Assembly (NCBI RefSeq): GCF_028335745.1 | Contig: NZ_CP116477.1 | Span: 1,364,001 to 1,428,000 of the forward strand | From: Pectobacterium sp. A5351 | GTDB lineage: Bacteria > Pseudomonadota > Gammaproteobacteria > Enterobacterales > Enterobacteriaceae | Reading direction: 5' to 3' | Length of the DNA: 64,000 bases | Shown: piece after piece, positions 1 through 8,760 of the stretch | Position numbering within the stretch: the stretch's first letter is position 1 | Layout of the letters: each line of letters begins with the position of its first letter | Notes under the pieces: model-generated | The model's database searches: none | Told to the model about the DNA's origin: nothing | What the model saw: the letters and a program-made list of their open reading frames with translations, nothing else | Position numbers and translations under genes: made by a program

Positions 1-237
1 CCATTTATTTACTTACTAAAATTTATTTCCTTTCGTCAGATAACAATAATGCAACGTCGTTAACCGCTACTGATGCCCGTCACGGCTGAAATGTGTCAGC
101 ATGCTGATTTTTTTGTTAGCAAGGTGATTAACAAAAAGGTCATAAAAATGATGCCTTTGACTGATGGTGGTGCGGTCGTGTGTTAATGAATGCCTGGAAT
201 TCTATTTACCTGCACTGATAAAAATAGAGATATAAGC

Positions 238-1821
238 ATGAAAAAACTACTTGCTATGTTCTTCTGCCTGAGCGTGGTGATTAACGCCCCACTGGTGATG
301 GCTGAAGAAGCTAAAACGACAGAGAAGACAACGGATGTGGTACTGATCGGCGGGGGCATTATGAGCTCTACGCTGGGCGTGTATTTACAGGAACTGCAAC
401 CCGATTGGTCTATCGATATGGTTGAGCGTATGGACAACGTGGCGGAAGAGAGTTCTAACGGTTGGAATAATGCCGGTACGGGTCACTCGGCCTTTATGGA
501 ACTCAATTACACGCCGGATAATCCCGATGGCCCAATCAATATCAGTAAAGCGCTGGAAATTACCGAGTCTTTTGAAGTCTCACGCCAGTTCTGGTCCTAT
601 CAGGTGAAAAATGGCGTGCTGAATAATCCGCACTCTTTCATCAATAGCGTGCCGCACATTGCCTTTGTCTGGGGGGATGAGAACACCGCTTTCCTGAAAC
701 ACCGCTATGATGCGATGCAACATAGCACGCTGTACCGTGGCATGGAGTTCTCTGACGATCCCGATACGATCAAAACGTGGGCGCCGCTGGTGATGGAAGG
801 TCGCGATCCGGCTCAGAAGATTGCGGCGACCCGCATGCCTATCGGTACTGACGTGAACTACGGTGAAATCACCCGCCAGTTGGTTGGTGCGATGAAAACC
901 AAGTCCAACTTTGCGCTGCACCTGAATTCAGAAGTGCGTGATATCAAGCGTAATGCGGACAACACCTGGAGCGTGACTTACGCCGATCTGAAGAACGGCG
1001 AGAAAGAGAGCGTGATTAAGGCGAAGTTCGTCTTTATCGGTGCGGGTGGGGCAGCACTGTCGCTGCTGCAGAAATCCGGTATTCCTGAGGCCGATCTGTA
1101 CGGTGGCTTCCCGGTTGGTGGCGAGTTCCTGGTGACAGAAAACCCGGAAATCGTGAAGCGCCACATGGCAAAAGTTTATGGTAAAGCTTCCGTGGGTGCA
1201 CCGCCGATGTCCGTTCCTCATCTGGATACGCGTATTTTTGATGGTAAGCCAGTACTACTGTTCGGGCCGTTTGCTACCTTCTCCAGCAAGTTCCTGAAAA
1301 ACGGTTCGCTGTGGGATCTGGTTGGTTCCGTGACCTTCTCCAACATTATGCCGATGACGCACGTCGGTCTGGATAACTTCGATCTGGTGAAGTATCTGGT
1401 CGGTCAGGTCATGATGGATGACGATGATCGTTTTGCCTCGCTGCAAGAATACTTCCCTAACGCGAAGAAAGAAGACTGGAGACTGGCGATTGCTGGCCAG
1501 CGCGTGCAGATTATCAAGAAAGATGATGAGAAAGGCGGCGTACTGAAGCTGGGTACGGAAATCGTCAGCTCTCAGGATGGTTCGATTGCGGCACTGCTGG
1601 GCGCTTCTCCGGGCGCGTCTACCGCCGCGCCGATTATGCTGAGCCTGCTGGAAAAAGTGTTTAAAGATAAAGTGGCGACGCCAGAATGGCAGGGCAAACT
1701 GAAAGAGATCGTTCCATCCTATGGTCAGAAGCTGAACGGTAATATTGAAATGACCAATAAAATCCGCAGTTACACCAGCAGCACGCTGGGCCTGGACTAT
1801 ATTGAGGTTAAATCTGAGTAA
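238..1821 (+). CDS. mqo: Malate:quinone oxidoreductase
   Basis: FAD-dependent membrane-associated enzyme that oxidises malate to oxaloacetate and passes electrons to quinone, a respiratory bypass of NAD malate dehydrogenase. The 527-aa product keeps the family pattern: a GGG dinucleotide-binding turn at residues 38-40 and the [13 protein letters not shown] and [13 protein letters not shown] blocks, as in E. coli Mqo. An in-frame start exists 48 bases upstream, but the ATG at 238 gives the [10 protein letters not shown]-terminus that matches E. coli. Residues 1-22 look like a signal or anchor segment, which E. coli Mqo also has. It is monocistronic, with a terminator just after the stop, and convergent with fadL. 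The 237 bases upstream hold no other gene that I can see. Confidence 0.96.
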   Translation: MKKLLAMFFCLSVVINAPLVMAEEAKTTEKTTDVVLIGGGIMSSTLGVYLQELQPDWSIDMVERMDNVAEESSNGWNNAGTGHSAFMELNYTPDNPDGPINISKALEITESFEVSRQFWSYQVKNGVLNNPHSFINSVPHIAFVWGDENTAFLKHRYDAMQHSTLYRGMEFSDDPDTIKTWAPLVMEGRDPAQKIAATRMPIGTDVNYGEITRQLVGAMKTKSNFALHLNSEVRDIKRNADNTWSVTYADLKNGEKESVIKAKFVFIGAGGAALSLLQKSGIPEADLYGGFPVGGEFLVTENPEIVKRHMAKVYGKASVGAPPMSVPHLDTRIFDGKPVLLFGPFATFSSKFLKNGSLWDLVGSVTFSNIMPMTHVGLDNFDLVKYLVGQVMMDDDDRFASLQEYFPNAKKEDWRLAIAGQRVQIIKKDDEKGGVLKLGTEIVSSQDGSIAALLGASPGASTAAPIMLSLLEKVFKDKVATPEWQGKLKEIVPSYGQKLNGNIEMTNKIRSYTSSTLGLDYIEVKSE

Positions 1822-1847
1822 TCGGTATTAGCCAGAAATAACGATGT

Positions 1848-1872
1848 AAGGCCGCGAAAGCGGCCTTTTTTT
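1848..1872 (+). terminator. Rho-independent terminator of mqo
   Basis: Perfect 8-bp stem AAGGCCGC/GCGGCCTT closed by a GAAA loop and followed by a run of Ts. It starts 26 bases after the mqo stop. Confidence 0.93.
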
Positions 1873-1901
1873 GTGCTTTCGCATCGGTACATGCAAGCAA
1901 T

Positions 1902-1932
1902 AAAAAAGCAGGTAAGTTGCCTTACCTGCTTT
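1902..1932 (-). terminator. Rho-independent terminator of fadL
   Basis: Perfect 10-bp inverted repeat AGCAGGTAAG/CTTACCTGCT with a 4-base loop. Read on the minus strand it ends in six Ts and lies about 60 bases past the fadL stop. Confidence 0.9.
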
Positions 1933-1991
1933 ATCACATTCTATGCGGTAGAGAAATAAGAACGTCTGTTCTTATTTAGAACGCATCGTTT

Positions 1992-3302
1992 TTAGAACGC
2001 ATAGTTGAAGTTTACGCCGTACAGCCAGGCTTTACCTTTGGAGCTGAACGTGTAGCTTGGCGAACCTGCTCTATCAGAGATAGGTTCGCTGATATCAACT
2101 TGTTTACCGTGCATGTAGGACACGCCAACGTCCACAGACGCGTCTTTATTAAATGCATAGGTGGTACCTGCGCTCAACCAGAAACGATCCTGATCCGGGA
2201 TGGAAATAGAACGTTTGTCAGCGGGTACCGGGCTATCATCAAACGCGATACCGCCGCGGAACGTCCAGTTATCGTCATGATAGTAGGTGGTACCGAGTGC
2301 GATACGGTAAGCATCACGGAAGCTTTCATCTTTATGGAACAGAGTCTGGCCGTTGCTGCCCGTCGCTTTCAGTTCCTGGAATTGGCTCCAACTGGTATAG
2401 GCCAGACTGTAGTGCACTGCCCACTTCGGTGCTACGCGATGGTAGGCTGAGGCCTCCCACATCTCTGGTAGGTTGAGCGTTAGCTTGCCAGGAATTTTCG
2501 CACCACCAGTACCGTTCAATGCTGTTGCTGCTGTTGGGAGGTTGTTGCTGTAATCGCCGTTAAAGTCGATATCGACTTTAGAACGATAGGTCAGGCCGAA
2601 TCGGTTATTTTCGTCCACTTCATACAGAATACCTGCGTTCCAGCCGTATCCCCATTCTTTACCTTCCAGACGAGCCACTTCTGAGGAAGGGCCAGCGACC
2701 ACCCCTTGTAATCCACCCGCAGCGGTAGGTACATTTGCCAATTCACCTGCCCGGCGAACAATCTTGGCATCAGCATAGACAGCATTGACACCCAGCCCGA
2801 AGCTGAAATGCTGGTTAAGACGGTAGGCGGCGCTCAGGTTCAGATTCGACGTCACCAAATCGGTTTGCCCGCCGATAGAGCCCGCGGCATAGTTATCATT
2901 GAACTCCGTCGCCAGACCGTAGTTGGTGGTCGCAGAGGCACCAATTGCCCACTGCTCATTGAGCGGCATGATGAAATGCAGGTTCGGTACCCAGGCGTGC
3001 GGCGCGATATTCTTGGCGCTGGTATTCTGCCCCGTCAGGGAGTTTTTGCCCTGAACATCGATATCCGGGTTGATATAGGTAACACCACCAGAGAAGGACG
3101 GGCGGTCAAACATGGTCATGGTCGCCGGGTTACGGCTACCGGAGGCCGCATTATCGGCTACGGCACCTTCACCAGAAAATGCACGTCCCAGACCCGATGA
3201 AGAGTATTCATTTAGCTGGAAACCAGCTGCTGACACATTTGCTGAAAACAGTGCCACCGCAACAGCAATTGTGGATTGTTTGAACAGGTTTTTCTGGTTC
3301 AT
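1992..3302 (-). CDS. fadL: Long-chain fatty acid outer-membrane transporter FadL
   Basis: Outer-membrane beta-barrel that takes up long-chain fatty acids for beta-oxidation. The 436-aa product has a signal peptide (residues 1-25) ending NVSA before AGFQLNE, the mature N-terminus seen in E. coli FadL, then the SSSGLGRA and [11 protein letters not shown] blocks of the hatch domain and a C-terminal aromatic residue typical of barrel proteins (NFNYAF). I chose the ATG at 3302 over the in-frame TTG two codons upstream, because it matches E. coli and has an AGAGG box 8 bases away. It is divergent from yfcZ-fadI-fadJ, which work in the same pathway. FadR-like and CRP-like sites lie in the shared upstream region. 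Confidence 0.96.
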   Translation of the reverse strand: MNQKNLFKQSTIAVAVALFSANVSAAGFQLNEYSSSGLGRAFSGEGAVADNAASGSRNPATMTMFDRPSFSGGVTYINPDIDVQGKNSLTGQNTSAKNIAPHAWVPNLHFIMPLNEQWAIGASATTNYGLATEFNDNYAAGSIGGQTDLVTSNLNLSAAYRLNQHFSFGLGVNAVYADAKIVRRAGELANVPTAAGGLQGVVAGPSSEVARLEGKEWGYGWNAGILYEVDENNRFGLTYRSKVDIDFNGDYSNNLPTAATALNGTGGAKIPGKLTLNLPEMWEASAYHRVAPKWAVHYSLAYTSWSQFQELKATGSNGQTLFHKDESFRDAYRIALGTTYYHDDNWTFRGGIAFDDSPVPADKRSISIPDQDRFWLSAGTTYAFNKDASVDVGVSYMHGKQVDISEPISDRAGSPSYTFSSKGKAWLYGVNFNYAF

Positions 3303-3387
3303 GACCAAAACCTCTTTATATGCTTGTTATTTAACGTTGTTACACGGGGTAACAAGGGACGCGCATTGTAGGGGGCGCACTCAGCCT

Positions 3388-3404
3388 GACAAATCAGACC
3401 AGTT
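3388..3404 (+). promoter_or_regulatory. Candidate FadR operator upstream of fadL
   Basis: One half, GACCAGTT, matches the FadR consensus half-site exactly. The other half matches at only 4 of 8 positions. It lies about 90 bases upstream of the fadL start. E. coli fadL is known to be FadR-repressed, which supports the call. Confidence 0.45.
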
Positions 3405-3551
3405 GCCAAAGTATAAGTTGGGAATACGATAATGTTGCGTTCGTGTATTAAGAATATTTCCAAAATGATGCAAAATTTAGATCTGCTTAACGTTTTAGTT
3501 AATTTGTGTGAAGAGATATTACTCGGTTTTTACTGCCGTATAACACCTTAA

Positions 3552-3567
3552 TGTGATTGATATCACT
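3552..3567. promoter_or_regulatory. Candidate CRP binding site between fadL and yfcZ
   Basis: TGTGATTGATATCACT matches the CRP consensus TGTGA-N6-TCACA at all but the last base. It lies in the 389-bp divergent region, 125 bases before yfcZ and 250 bases before fadL. E. coli fad genes are CRP-dependent. Apart from this and the FadR-like half-site I see nothing else in the interval. Confidence 0.6.
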
Positions 3568-3691
3568 AAAATTACTGGCTGGCATGAAGTGCTGGCACTG
3601 CTTTGGGATGAGGGAGTAAAATATAAAGAAGATAGAAAATATTTGAACTGGATCATAATCTCCCGCGTCTTAAGAGTAAGAGGAAAGTAGC

Positions 3692-3988
3692 ATGGCGAAC
3701 GTAATCAACAAATGCAGTGCTGAAGAAACCGCAGCCTGCTGCTGTGTCGATGTTGGCACAATCATGGATAACACAGATTGCACAGCGTCTTACAGCAAGG
3801 TTTTCGGCGATCGTTCTGACGCGGAAGCGGCGCTGGCCGCCCTGACGGCAAAAGCGCGTGCGGTAGAGTCTGACCCTTGCGACATCGTTAGCACACTGGA
3901 AGACGTAGACGGTGGCGTTAAACTGGACATCGATTTTACGTTCAGTTGCCAGGCTGAAACGATGATTTTCCAGCTCGGCCTGCGTTAA
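3692..3988 (+). CDS. yfcZ: YfcZ/YiiS family small protein
   Basis: 98-aa acidic, cysteine-rich cytosolic protein. It matches E. coli YfcZ in length, sequence style (CSAEETAACCCVDVGT) and place, between fadL and fadI. The function of the family is not known to me. There is a strong AGAGGAAAG ribosome binding site 9 bases before the ATG. A hairpin follows the stop at 3999-4024. Confidence 0.88.
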   Translation: MANVINKCSAEETAACCCVDVGTIMDNTDCTASYSKVFGDRSDAEAALAALTAKARAVESDPCDIVSTLEDVDGGVKLDIDFTFSCQAETMIFQLGLR

Positions 3989-3998
3989 TTTTTGTCCC

Positions 3999-4024
3999 GG
4001 CAGGAGCCTTCTGTGGCTTCTGCC
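3999..4024 (+). terminator. Hairpin after yfcZ, possible terminator
   Basis: GGCAGGAGCC/GGCTTCTGCC imperfect 10-bp stem with a 6-base loop, 10 bases past the yfcZ stop. It has no T-run, so termination would be weak or Rho-dependent. Confidence 0.4.
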
Positions 4025-4168
4025 CGTCACGGTTTCCACTAATGCATTACCTCGCCTCTATTCCTTCTGTTGCTGCTATTTCTTCACTTTTGTTCGCTGC
4101 TACTCGCTGCTCTTCACACTTTTGTGTTGCGTGACTTTGCGTAATGTAACCATCTGGTTAACAATGAA

Positions 4169-4185
4169 ATCAGGTCTGACCTGTT
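4169..4185 (+). promoter_or_regulatory. Candidate FadR operator of fadIJ
   Basis: ATCAGGTCTGACCTGTT is palindromic around the GGTC-N-GACC core of the FadR consensus and lies 75 bases upstream of fadI. E. coli fadIJ is FadR-repressed. Confidence 0.55.
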
Positions 4186-4199
4186 GTGCGCGCAATTTA

Positions 4200-4256
4200 T
4201 TTTTGGCTAACGGAAGTATTTTTGGTTAACGGGAGTATTTTCGGTTAACAGGAGTG
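4200..4256 (+). repeat. Three tandem 19-bp repeats ending in the fadI ribosome binding site
   Basis: Three adjacent 19-bp units (4200-4218, 4219-4237, 4238-4256) share the pattern TTTTTGGYTAACRGRAGTR. Each carries a purine-rich Shine-Dalgarno-like core (CGGAAG, GGGAG, AGGAG). Only the last one sits at working distance from the fadI ATG at 4260. Confidence 0.85.
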
Positions 4257-4259
4257 TTT

Positions 4260-5573
4260 ATGAGTGAGGTATTACCTCTGATAACCCGCCGTGGCGATCG
4301 CATTGCGTTCGTGAGCGGATTACGCACCCCATTTGCCCGGCAGGCAACGGCCTACCATGGCGTACCGGCCCTCGAATTAGGGAAGCTCGTCACCAGTGAA
4401 TTACTGGTTCGCACCGGTATCGATCCTGCGTTGATCGAGCTAGTGGTGTTCGGACAGGTTGTCCAAATGCCTGAAGCGCCGAATATCGCCAGAGAGATCG
4501 TGCTTGGCACGGGAATGAGTGTGCATACCGATGCCTACAGCGTGTCACGCGCCTGTGCGACCAGTTTTCAGGCGGTTGCCAACGTGGCAGAAAGTATTAT
4601 GGCGGGTACGGTGGAAGTCGGTATTGCTGGTGGCACGGATTCCTCTTCTGTGCTGCCTATTGGTGTCAGCAAAGCGTTGGCCAGAACGCTGGTGGATATG
4701 AACAAAGCCAGAACGCTGGGCCAGAAGTTAAAGCTGTTAAGCGGCCTGCGCCCGAAAGACCTGCTGCCGGTTGCCCCCGCCGTGGCGGAGTATTCCACCG
4801 GGTTGCGTATGGGCGACACCGCTGAACAGATGGCAAAAACCTACGGCATCACGCGTGAAGAGCAGGATGAGTTGGCGCACCGTTCGCACAAGCTGGCGGC
4901 TCAAGCCTGGGAATCCGGCGTGCTGCGCGATGAAGTGATGACGGCTTACGTTCCACCTTATGAGAAGGCGCTGAGCGAAGATAACAATGTGCGCCATGAT
5001 TCCGCACTGGAGCAGTATTCCCGTTTACGCCCGGCGTTTGACCGCCGGCATGGTTCGGTCACGGCGGCCAACAGTACGCCGCTGACGGATGGCGCGGCGG
5101 CCGTTTTAATGATGAGTGAATCCAAAGCGAAAAGTCTGGGGCTTACGCCGTTAGGCTACCTGCGCAGCTATGCATTCAGCGCCATCGGCGTGCAGCGCGA
5201 TATGTTGCTGGGGCCGGCTTATGCCTCTCCGCTTGCGCTGGCAAGGGCTGGAGTGAAGCTGGCTGATTTGACGCTCATTGATATGCACGAAGCCTTTGCC
5301 GCTCAGACGCTGGCAAACCTCAAACTGTTTGCCAGCGATGAGTTCGCGCGTCATCAACTGGGTAGGAATGCCGCGCTGGGTGAGGTAGATCGCGCTAAGT
5401 TCAATGTGCTGGGGGGCTCCATTGCCTATGGACACCCCTTTGCGGCCACCGGCGCGAGGATGATTACCCAAACGCTGAATGAACTGCGCCGTCGCGGCGG
5501 CGGACTGGGATTAACCACCGCCTGCGCGGCGGGCGGGCTGGGTGCGGCAATGGTACTGGAGGTGGCGCCATGA
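4260..5573 (+). CDS. fadI: Acetyl-CoA acyltransferase FadI (3-ketoacyl-CoA thiolase)
   Basis: Thiolase subunit of the anaerobic beta-oxidation complex; it cleaves 3-ketoacyl-CoA to acetyl-CoA and a shortened acyl-CoA. The 437-aa product has the nucleophilic Cys99 in VSRACATSF, the [16 protein letters not shown] histidine block and the C-terminal TTACAAGG cysteine block. I chose the ATG at 4260, preceded by AGGAG, over an in-frame GTG two codons upstream. Its stop overlaps the fadJ start by 4 bases (ATGA), so the two are one translationally coupled operon. Confidence 0.97.
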   Translation: MSEVLPLITRRGDRIAFVSGLRTPFARQATAYHGVPALELGKLVTSELLVRTGIDPALIELVVFGQVVQMPEAPNIAREIVLGTGMSVHTDAYSVSRACATSFQAVANVAESIMAGTVEVGIAGGTDSSSVLPIGVSKALARTLVDMNKARTLGQKLKLLSGLRPKDLLPVAPAVAEYSTGLRMGDTAEQMAKTYGITREEQDELAHRSHKLAAQAWESGVLRDEVMTAYVPPYEKALSEDNNVRHDSALEQYSRLRPAFDRRHGSVTAANSTPLTDGAAAVLMMSESKAKSLGLTPLGYLRSYAFSAIGVQRDMLLGPAYASPLALARAGVKLADLTLIDMHEAFAAQTLANLKLFASDEFARHQLGRNAALGEVDRAKFNVLGGSIAYGHPFAATGARMITQTLNELRRRGGGLGLTTACAAGGLGAAMVLEVAP

Positions 5574-7753
5574 ACGATCAACAGCCTTTCTCTGCCATAA
5601 CGGAAAGCCCCTCTGCCTTTTCCCTCACGATTCGGCCGGATAATATCGGTGTGATCGGCATTGACGTGCCCGGTGAGAAGGTAAACACGTTAAAAAGCGA
5701 ATTTGCGCAGCAGATTCTTTCGGTCTTCGAGCAGGCGCGACAACATGCGACGCTCAGGGGGCTGATCCTGATTTCCTCCAAACCTGATTCGTTTATCGCG
5801 GGTGCGGATATCACCATGTTGAATCAGTGCCGCAGCGCTGAACAGGCTGAAAATCTGGCAAAGCAGGGGCAGGAAACCTTTGAGCAGATTGCTGCATTAC
5901 CGTTCCCCGTGGTGGCCGCGATTCACGGTGCCTGTCTGGGCGGCGGGCTGGAACTGGCATTAGCCTGCGATTATCGCGTTTGCTCGCTGGATGAAAAAAC
6001 GGTGCTGGGGTTACCGGAAGTGCAGCTTGGACTCCTTCCCGGATCAGGCGGAACGCAGCGTTTGCCGCGGTTGATTGGTCTGGATAGCGCGCTCGATCTC
6101 ATTCTGACCGGTCGCCATCTCCGCGCGAATCAGGCGTTACGGCAGGGGCTGGTCGATGAGGCAGTTCCGCACGATATCCTGCTGGATACCGCAGTCGAGA
6201 TGCTCAAAAAAGGAAAACGTAAAGTGGAGCCGCTAGGCTGGCGGTCGCGCCTGCTGAGCAGTCCGGGCATTCGCCATGTACTTTTCAAGATGGTGAAGCG
6301 TAAAACCCGTGCGAAAACACACGGCAACTATCCGGCTACCGAAAAAATTATTCAGGTGGTACGCCGGGGAGTGGAAAAGGGCCGTGAAGAAGGATACCGA
6401 CAGGAGGCGCGGGCGTTCGGCAAGCTGGTGATGACGCCAGAATCTGCCGCGCTGCGCCACCTGTTCTTTGCTTCCAACGCGTTAAAGAAAACTACCGGTG
6501 CGGCTTCTGATACCAAGCCGATTCACCACGTCGGCATTCTTGGCGGTGGGTTGATGGGGGGAGGGATCGCCAGTGTGACGGCGACGCGCGGGCAGTTGCC
6601 GGTGCGTATTAAAGATATCAATGAGCAGGGCATCAACCATGCGTTGAAATACAACTGGCAACTGCTGACCAAGCGCGTCCAGAGTAAACGAATGAAGCCG
6701 ACGGAGCGTCAGCGGTTGATGACGTTGATTTCTGGCAGTACGGACTATCGCGGGTTTGAACATGCGGATATTGTCATTGAGGCTGTCTTTGAAGATCTGG
6801 CGCTGAAGCGGCAAATGGTGGCGGAGATTGAAGATCACGCCGCGCCGCATACGATATTCGCGTCAAACACCTCATCGCTGCCAATCCACCAGATTGCGGA
6901 GGGCGCGCGTCGTCCGCAGCAGGTTATTGGCCTGCACTATTTTAGTCCGGTGGACAAAATGCCGCTGGTTGAGGTGATTCCTCATGCTCACACCAGTGCA
7001 GAGACGGTTGCAACGACGGTTGCCCTGGCGAGAAAGCAGGGGAAAACCGCGATCGTCGTGGGCGACAGCGCCGGTTTTTATGTGAACCGCATATTGGCGC
7101 CTTATATCAACGAAGCGGCTTACTGCCTGTTGGAAGGGGAGCCGATTGAATCGATTGATTATGCGCTGGTGCGTTTTGGTTTCCCCGTCGGCCCGCTTGC
7201 GCTGCTTGATGAAGTGGGCATCGATGTTGCGACCAAAATTGTGCCGGTATTACGTGAAGAGCTAGGCGAACGCTTCACCTCCCCGCCCGCGTTTGATGCG
7301 ATCCTGAAAGACGGGCGCAAAGGACGTAAGAATGGGAAAGGGTTCTATCGATACAATAAAACGCGCCGTTTCTGGCACGTGGAGAGAGAGGTCGATAGCT
7401 CGATTTACCCGCTGCTGGATGTGACGCCGAAAGCCCATATCGACCCCGCGCTCATCAGTCAGCGTGGTGTAATGATGATGTTAAATGAGGCCGCGCGTTG
7501 TCTGGACGAAGGGGTAATCCAGTGTGCCCGCGACGGTGATATCGGCGCGGTATTTGGCATTGGTTTTCCCCCTTTCCTCGGAGGGCCATTCCACTACATG
7601 GATCGTCTGGGAATGGAAACGGTGGTGAAAACGCTGCTGGTGCTGCAACAGCAGTATGGCGATCGGTTTGCCCCCTGTGAACGTTTGCTCGCGATGCGGG
7701 AAGAACGGCTGACGTTTTATCCGCCAACCGATGTGGACGGTAGCGCTAGTTGA
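5570..7753 (+). CDS. fadJ: Multifunctional fatty acid oxidation protein FadJ
   Basis: 727-aa alpha subunit of the anaerobic beta-oxidation complex. The N-terminal crotonase domain (about 1-190; [33 protein letters not shown]) hydrates enoyl-CoA. The dehydrogenase half begins with the NAD-binding [14 protein letters not shown] near residue 320 and has the [15 protein letters not shown] block. The length is close to E. coli FadJ (714 aa). The last 8 bases overlap the 3' end of the convergent pilus operon, so no terminator separates them. Confidence 0.97.
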   Translation: MNDQQPFSAITESPSAFSLTIRPDNIGVIGIDVPGEKVNTLKSEFAQQILSVFEQARQHATLRGLILISSKPDSFIAGADITMLNQCRSAEQAENLAKQGQETFEQIAALPFPVVAAIHGACLGGGLELALACDYRVCSLDEKTVLGLPEVQLGLLPGSGGTQRLPRLIGLDSALDLILTGRHLRANQALRQGLVDEAVPHDILLDTAVEMLKKGKRKVEPLGWRSRLLSSPGIRHVLFKMVKRKTRAKTHGNYPATEKIIQVVRRGVEKGREEGYRQEARAFGKLVMTPESAALRHLFFASNALKKTTGAASDTKPIHHVGILGGGLMGGGIASVTATRGQLPVRIKDINEQGINHALKYNWQLLTKRVQSKRMKPTERQRLMTLISGSTDYRGFEHADIVIEAVFEDLALKRQMVAEIEDHAAPHTIFASNTSSLPIHQIAEGARRPQQVIGLHYFSPVDKMPLVEVIPHAHTSAETVATTVALARKQGKTAIVVGDSAGFYVNRILAPYINEAAYCLLEGEPIESIDYALVRFGFPVGPLALLDEVGIDVATKIVPVLREELGERFTSPPAFDAILKDGRKGRKNGKGFYRYNKTRRFWHVEREVDSSIYPLLDVTPKAHIDPALISQRGVMMMLNEAARCLDEGVIQCARDGDIGAVFGIGFPPFLGGPFHYMDRLGMETVVKTLLVLQQQYGDRFAPCERLLAMREERLTFYPPTDVDGSAS

Positions 7754-8759
7754 TCGTGACGTTGATCGTCACCGTGTCTTTATACGCCCCCTCCGGTTTG
7801 CTGGCCTGACTGGCGTTAATGCGGGCGGTGTACGGGATACTCTGTGTAATCCCCGTACCCGTTCCGCTGTAATCGTTTGTTTCGGTCCAGGCGATATTAC
7901 CGGTGCGGTAGAGCTGATATTGCAGGTAGTAAGGGGTGCCGCTGACGGTTGCCGTCATTCTGCGCCAGTTGGCATCGTCGGGATGCGTACTGACGAGCTT
8001 GACGGTATACGCGCCCAGCAGCGTACAGCGCACTCCGAGGCTATTGCTGACTGCCGCAAAATCGGCGGGAAACGCCGCTGTGCCAAAGCTGATATTCGGT
8101 GCACTGGTGATCTGGCAATCATTGGTGATATTCATGGTGATATTGAGGGTGGAAACTAATGTTCCTGTGTCATACGCACACAGTCCCAGTAGACCAAGGG
8201 TACAAATACTATAATCCCATTTGATGGTGACCGTATCCGTGTAACTCCCTGCGGCAACATTGTTGCCTATACTGGTTCGGATAAAGAGTGGCATGGTGCC
8301 ATCAGGTGAATTGAAGAGACCGAATAGATCCAAAAGTGTTGTGCGGGACCATGTGTAGGTCGAACCGATGTTATAGAGCGTCCCGCAACCAGAATCTATA
8401 CACAGGCTGTAGGGAACATAATCGGTGCTTGTCCCCCTGCGCATTCGCATGGTGGTACCGCTGGGGTTGCTGTCAGCCTGTATGGTGGCGGTAATCGTGT
8501 TGGTACTGACTAAACTCAACAGACTTCCCGTACAGCGAAAACCGCTCCCTGACTGGACGACCTGCGGTGTGCCGTTAACGCCGACAATGGAAGATGCATA
8601 TGGCCCCAACGTGGTAGAGCTCGGGGGAATGGTACAGTCGGCGTAGCTAGAAGGCGCGTAATACAGCGCTACCAGCAAGAAAGCCAGACGTAGCCAGCAG
8701 GCGGATCGCCGATTGGCGGGGAAGACGTGCTGGATTGTCGGTATCGTGGTCAGCATCAT
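7746..8759 (-). CDS. Two-domain spore coat protein U family pilus tip adhesin (CsuE-like)
   Basis: 337-aa secreted protein and last gene of an archaic chaperone-usher pilus operon, the position of the tip adhesin CsuE in Acinetobacter. A hydrophobic segment around residues 23-40 ends SSYADCT, a signal peptide with an extended N-terminus. Two spore-coat-U (SCPU) modules follow: one with cysteines in DCTIPPSS and FRCTGS, and a second beginning near [18 protein letters not shown] and ending in the conserved [11 protein letters not shown] strand. The start lies one base beyond the usher stop, with AAGGAT before two adjacent ATGs. The tip role is inferred from two-domain size and gene order. Confidence 0.82.
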   Translation of the reverse strand: MMLTTIPTIQHVFPANRRSACWLRLAFLLVALYYAPSSYADCTIPPSSTTLGPYASSIVGVNGTPQVVQSGSGFRCTGSLLSLVSTNTITATIQADSNPSGTTMRMRRGTSTDYVPYSLCIDSGCGTLYNIGSTYTWSRTTLLDLFGLFNSPDGTMPLFIRTSIGNNVAAGSYTDTVTIKWDYSICTLGLLGLCAYDTGTLVSTLNITMNITNDCQITSAPNISFGTAAFPADFAAVSNSLGVRCTLLGAYTVKLVSTHPDDANWRRMTATVSGTPYYLQYQLYRTGNIAWTETNDYSGTGTGITQSIPYTARINASQASKPEGAYKDTVTINVTIN

Positions 8760-8760
8760 G

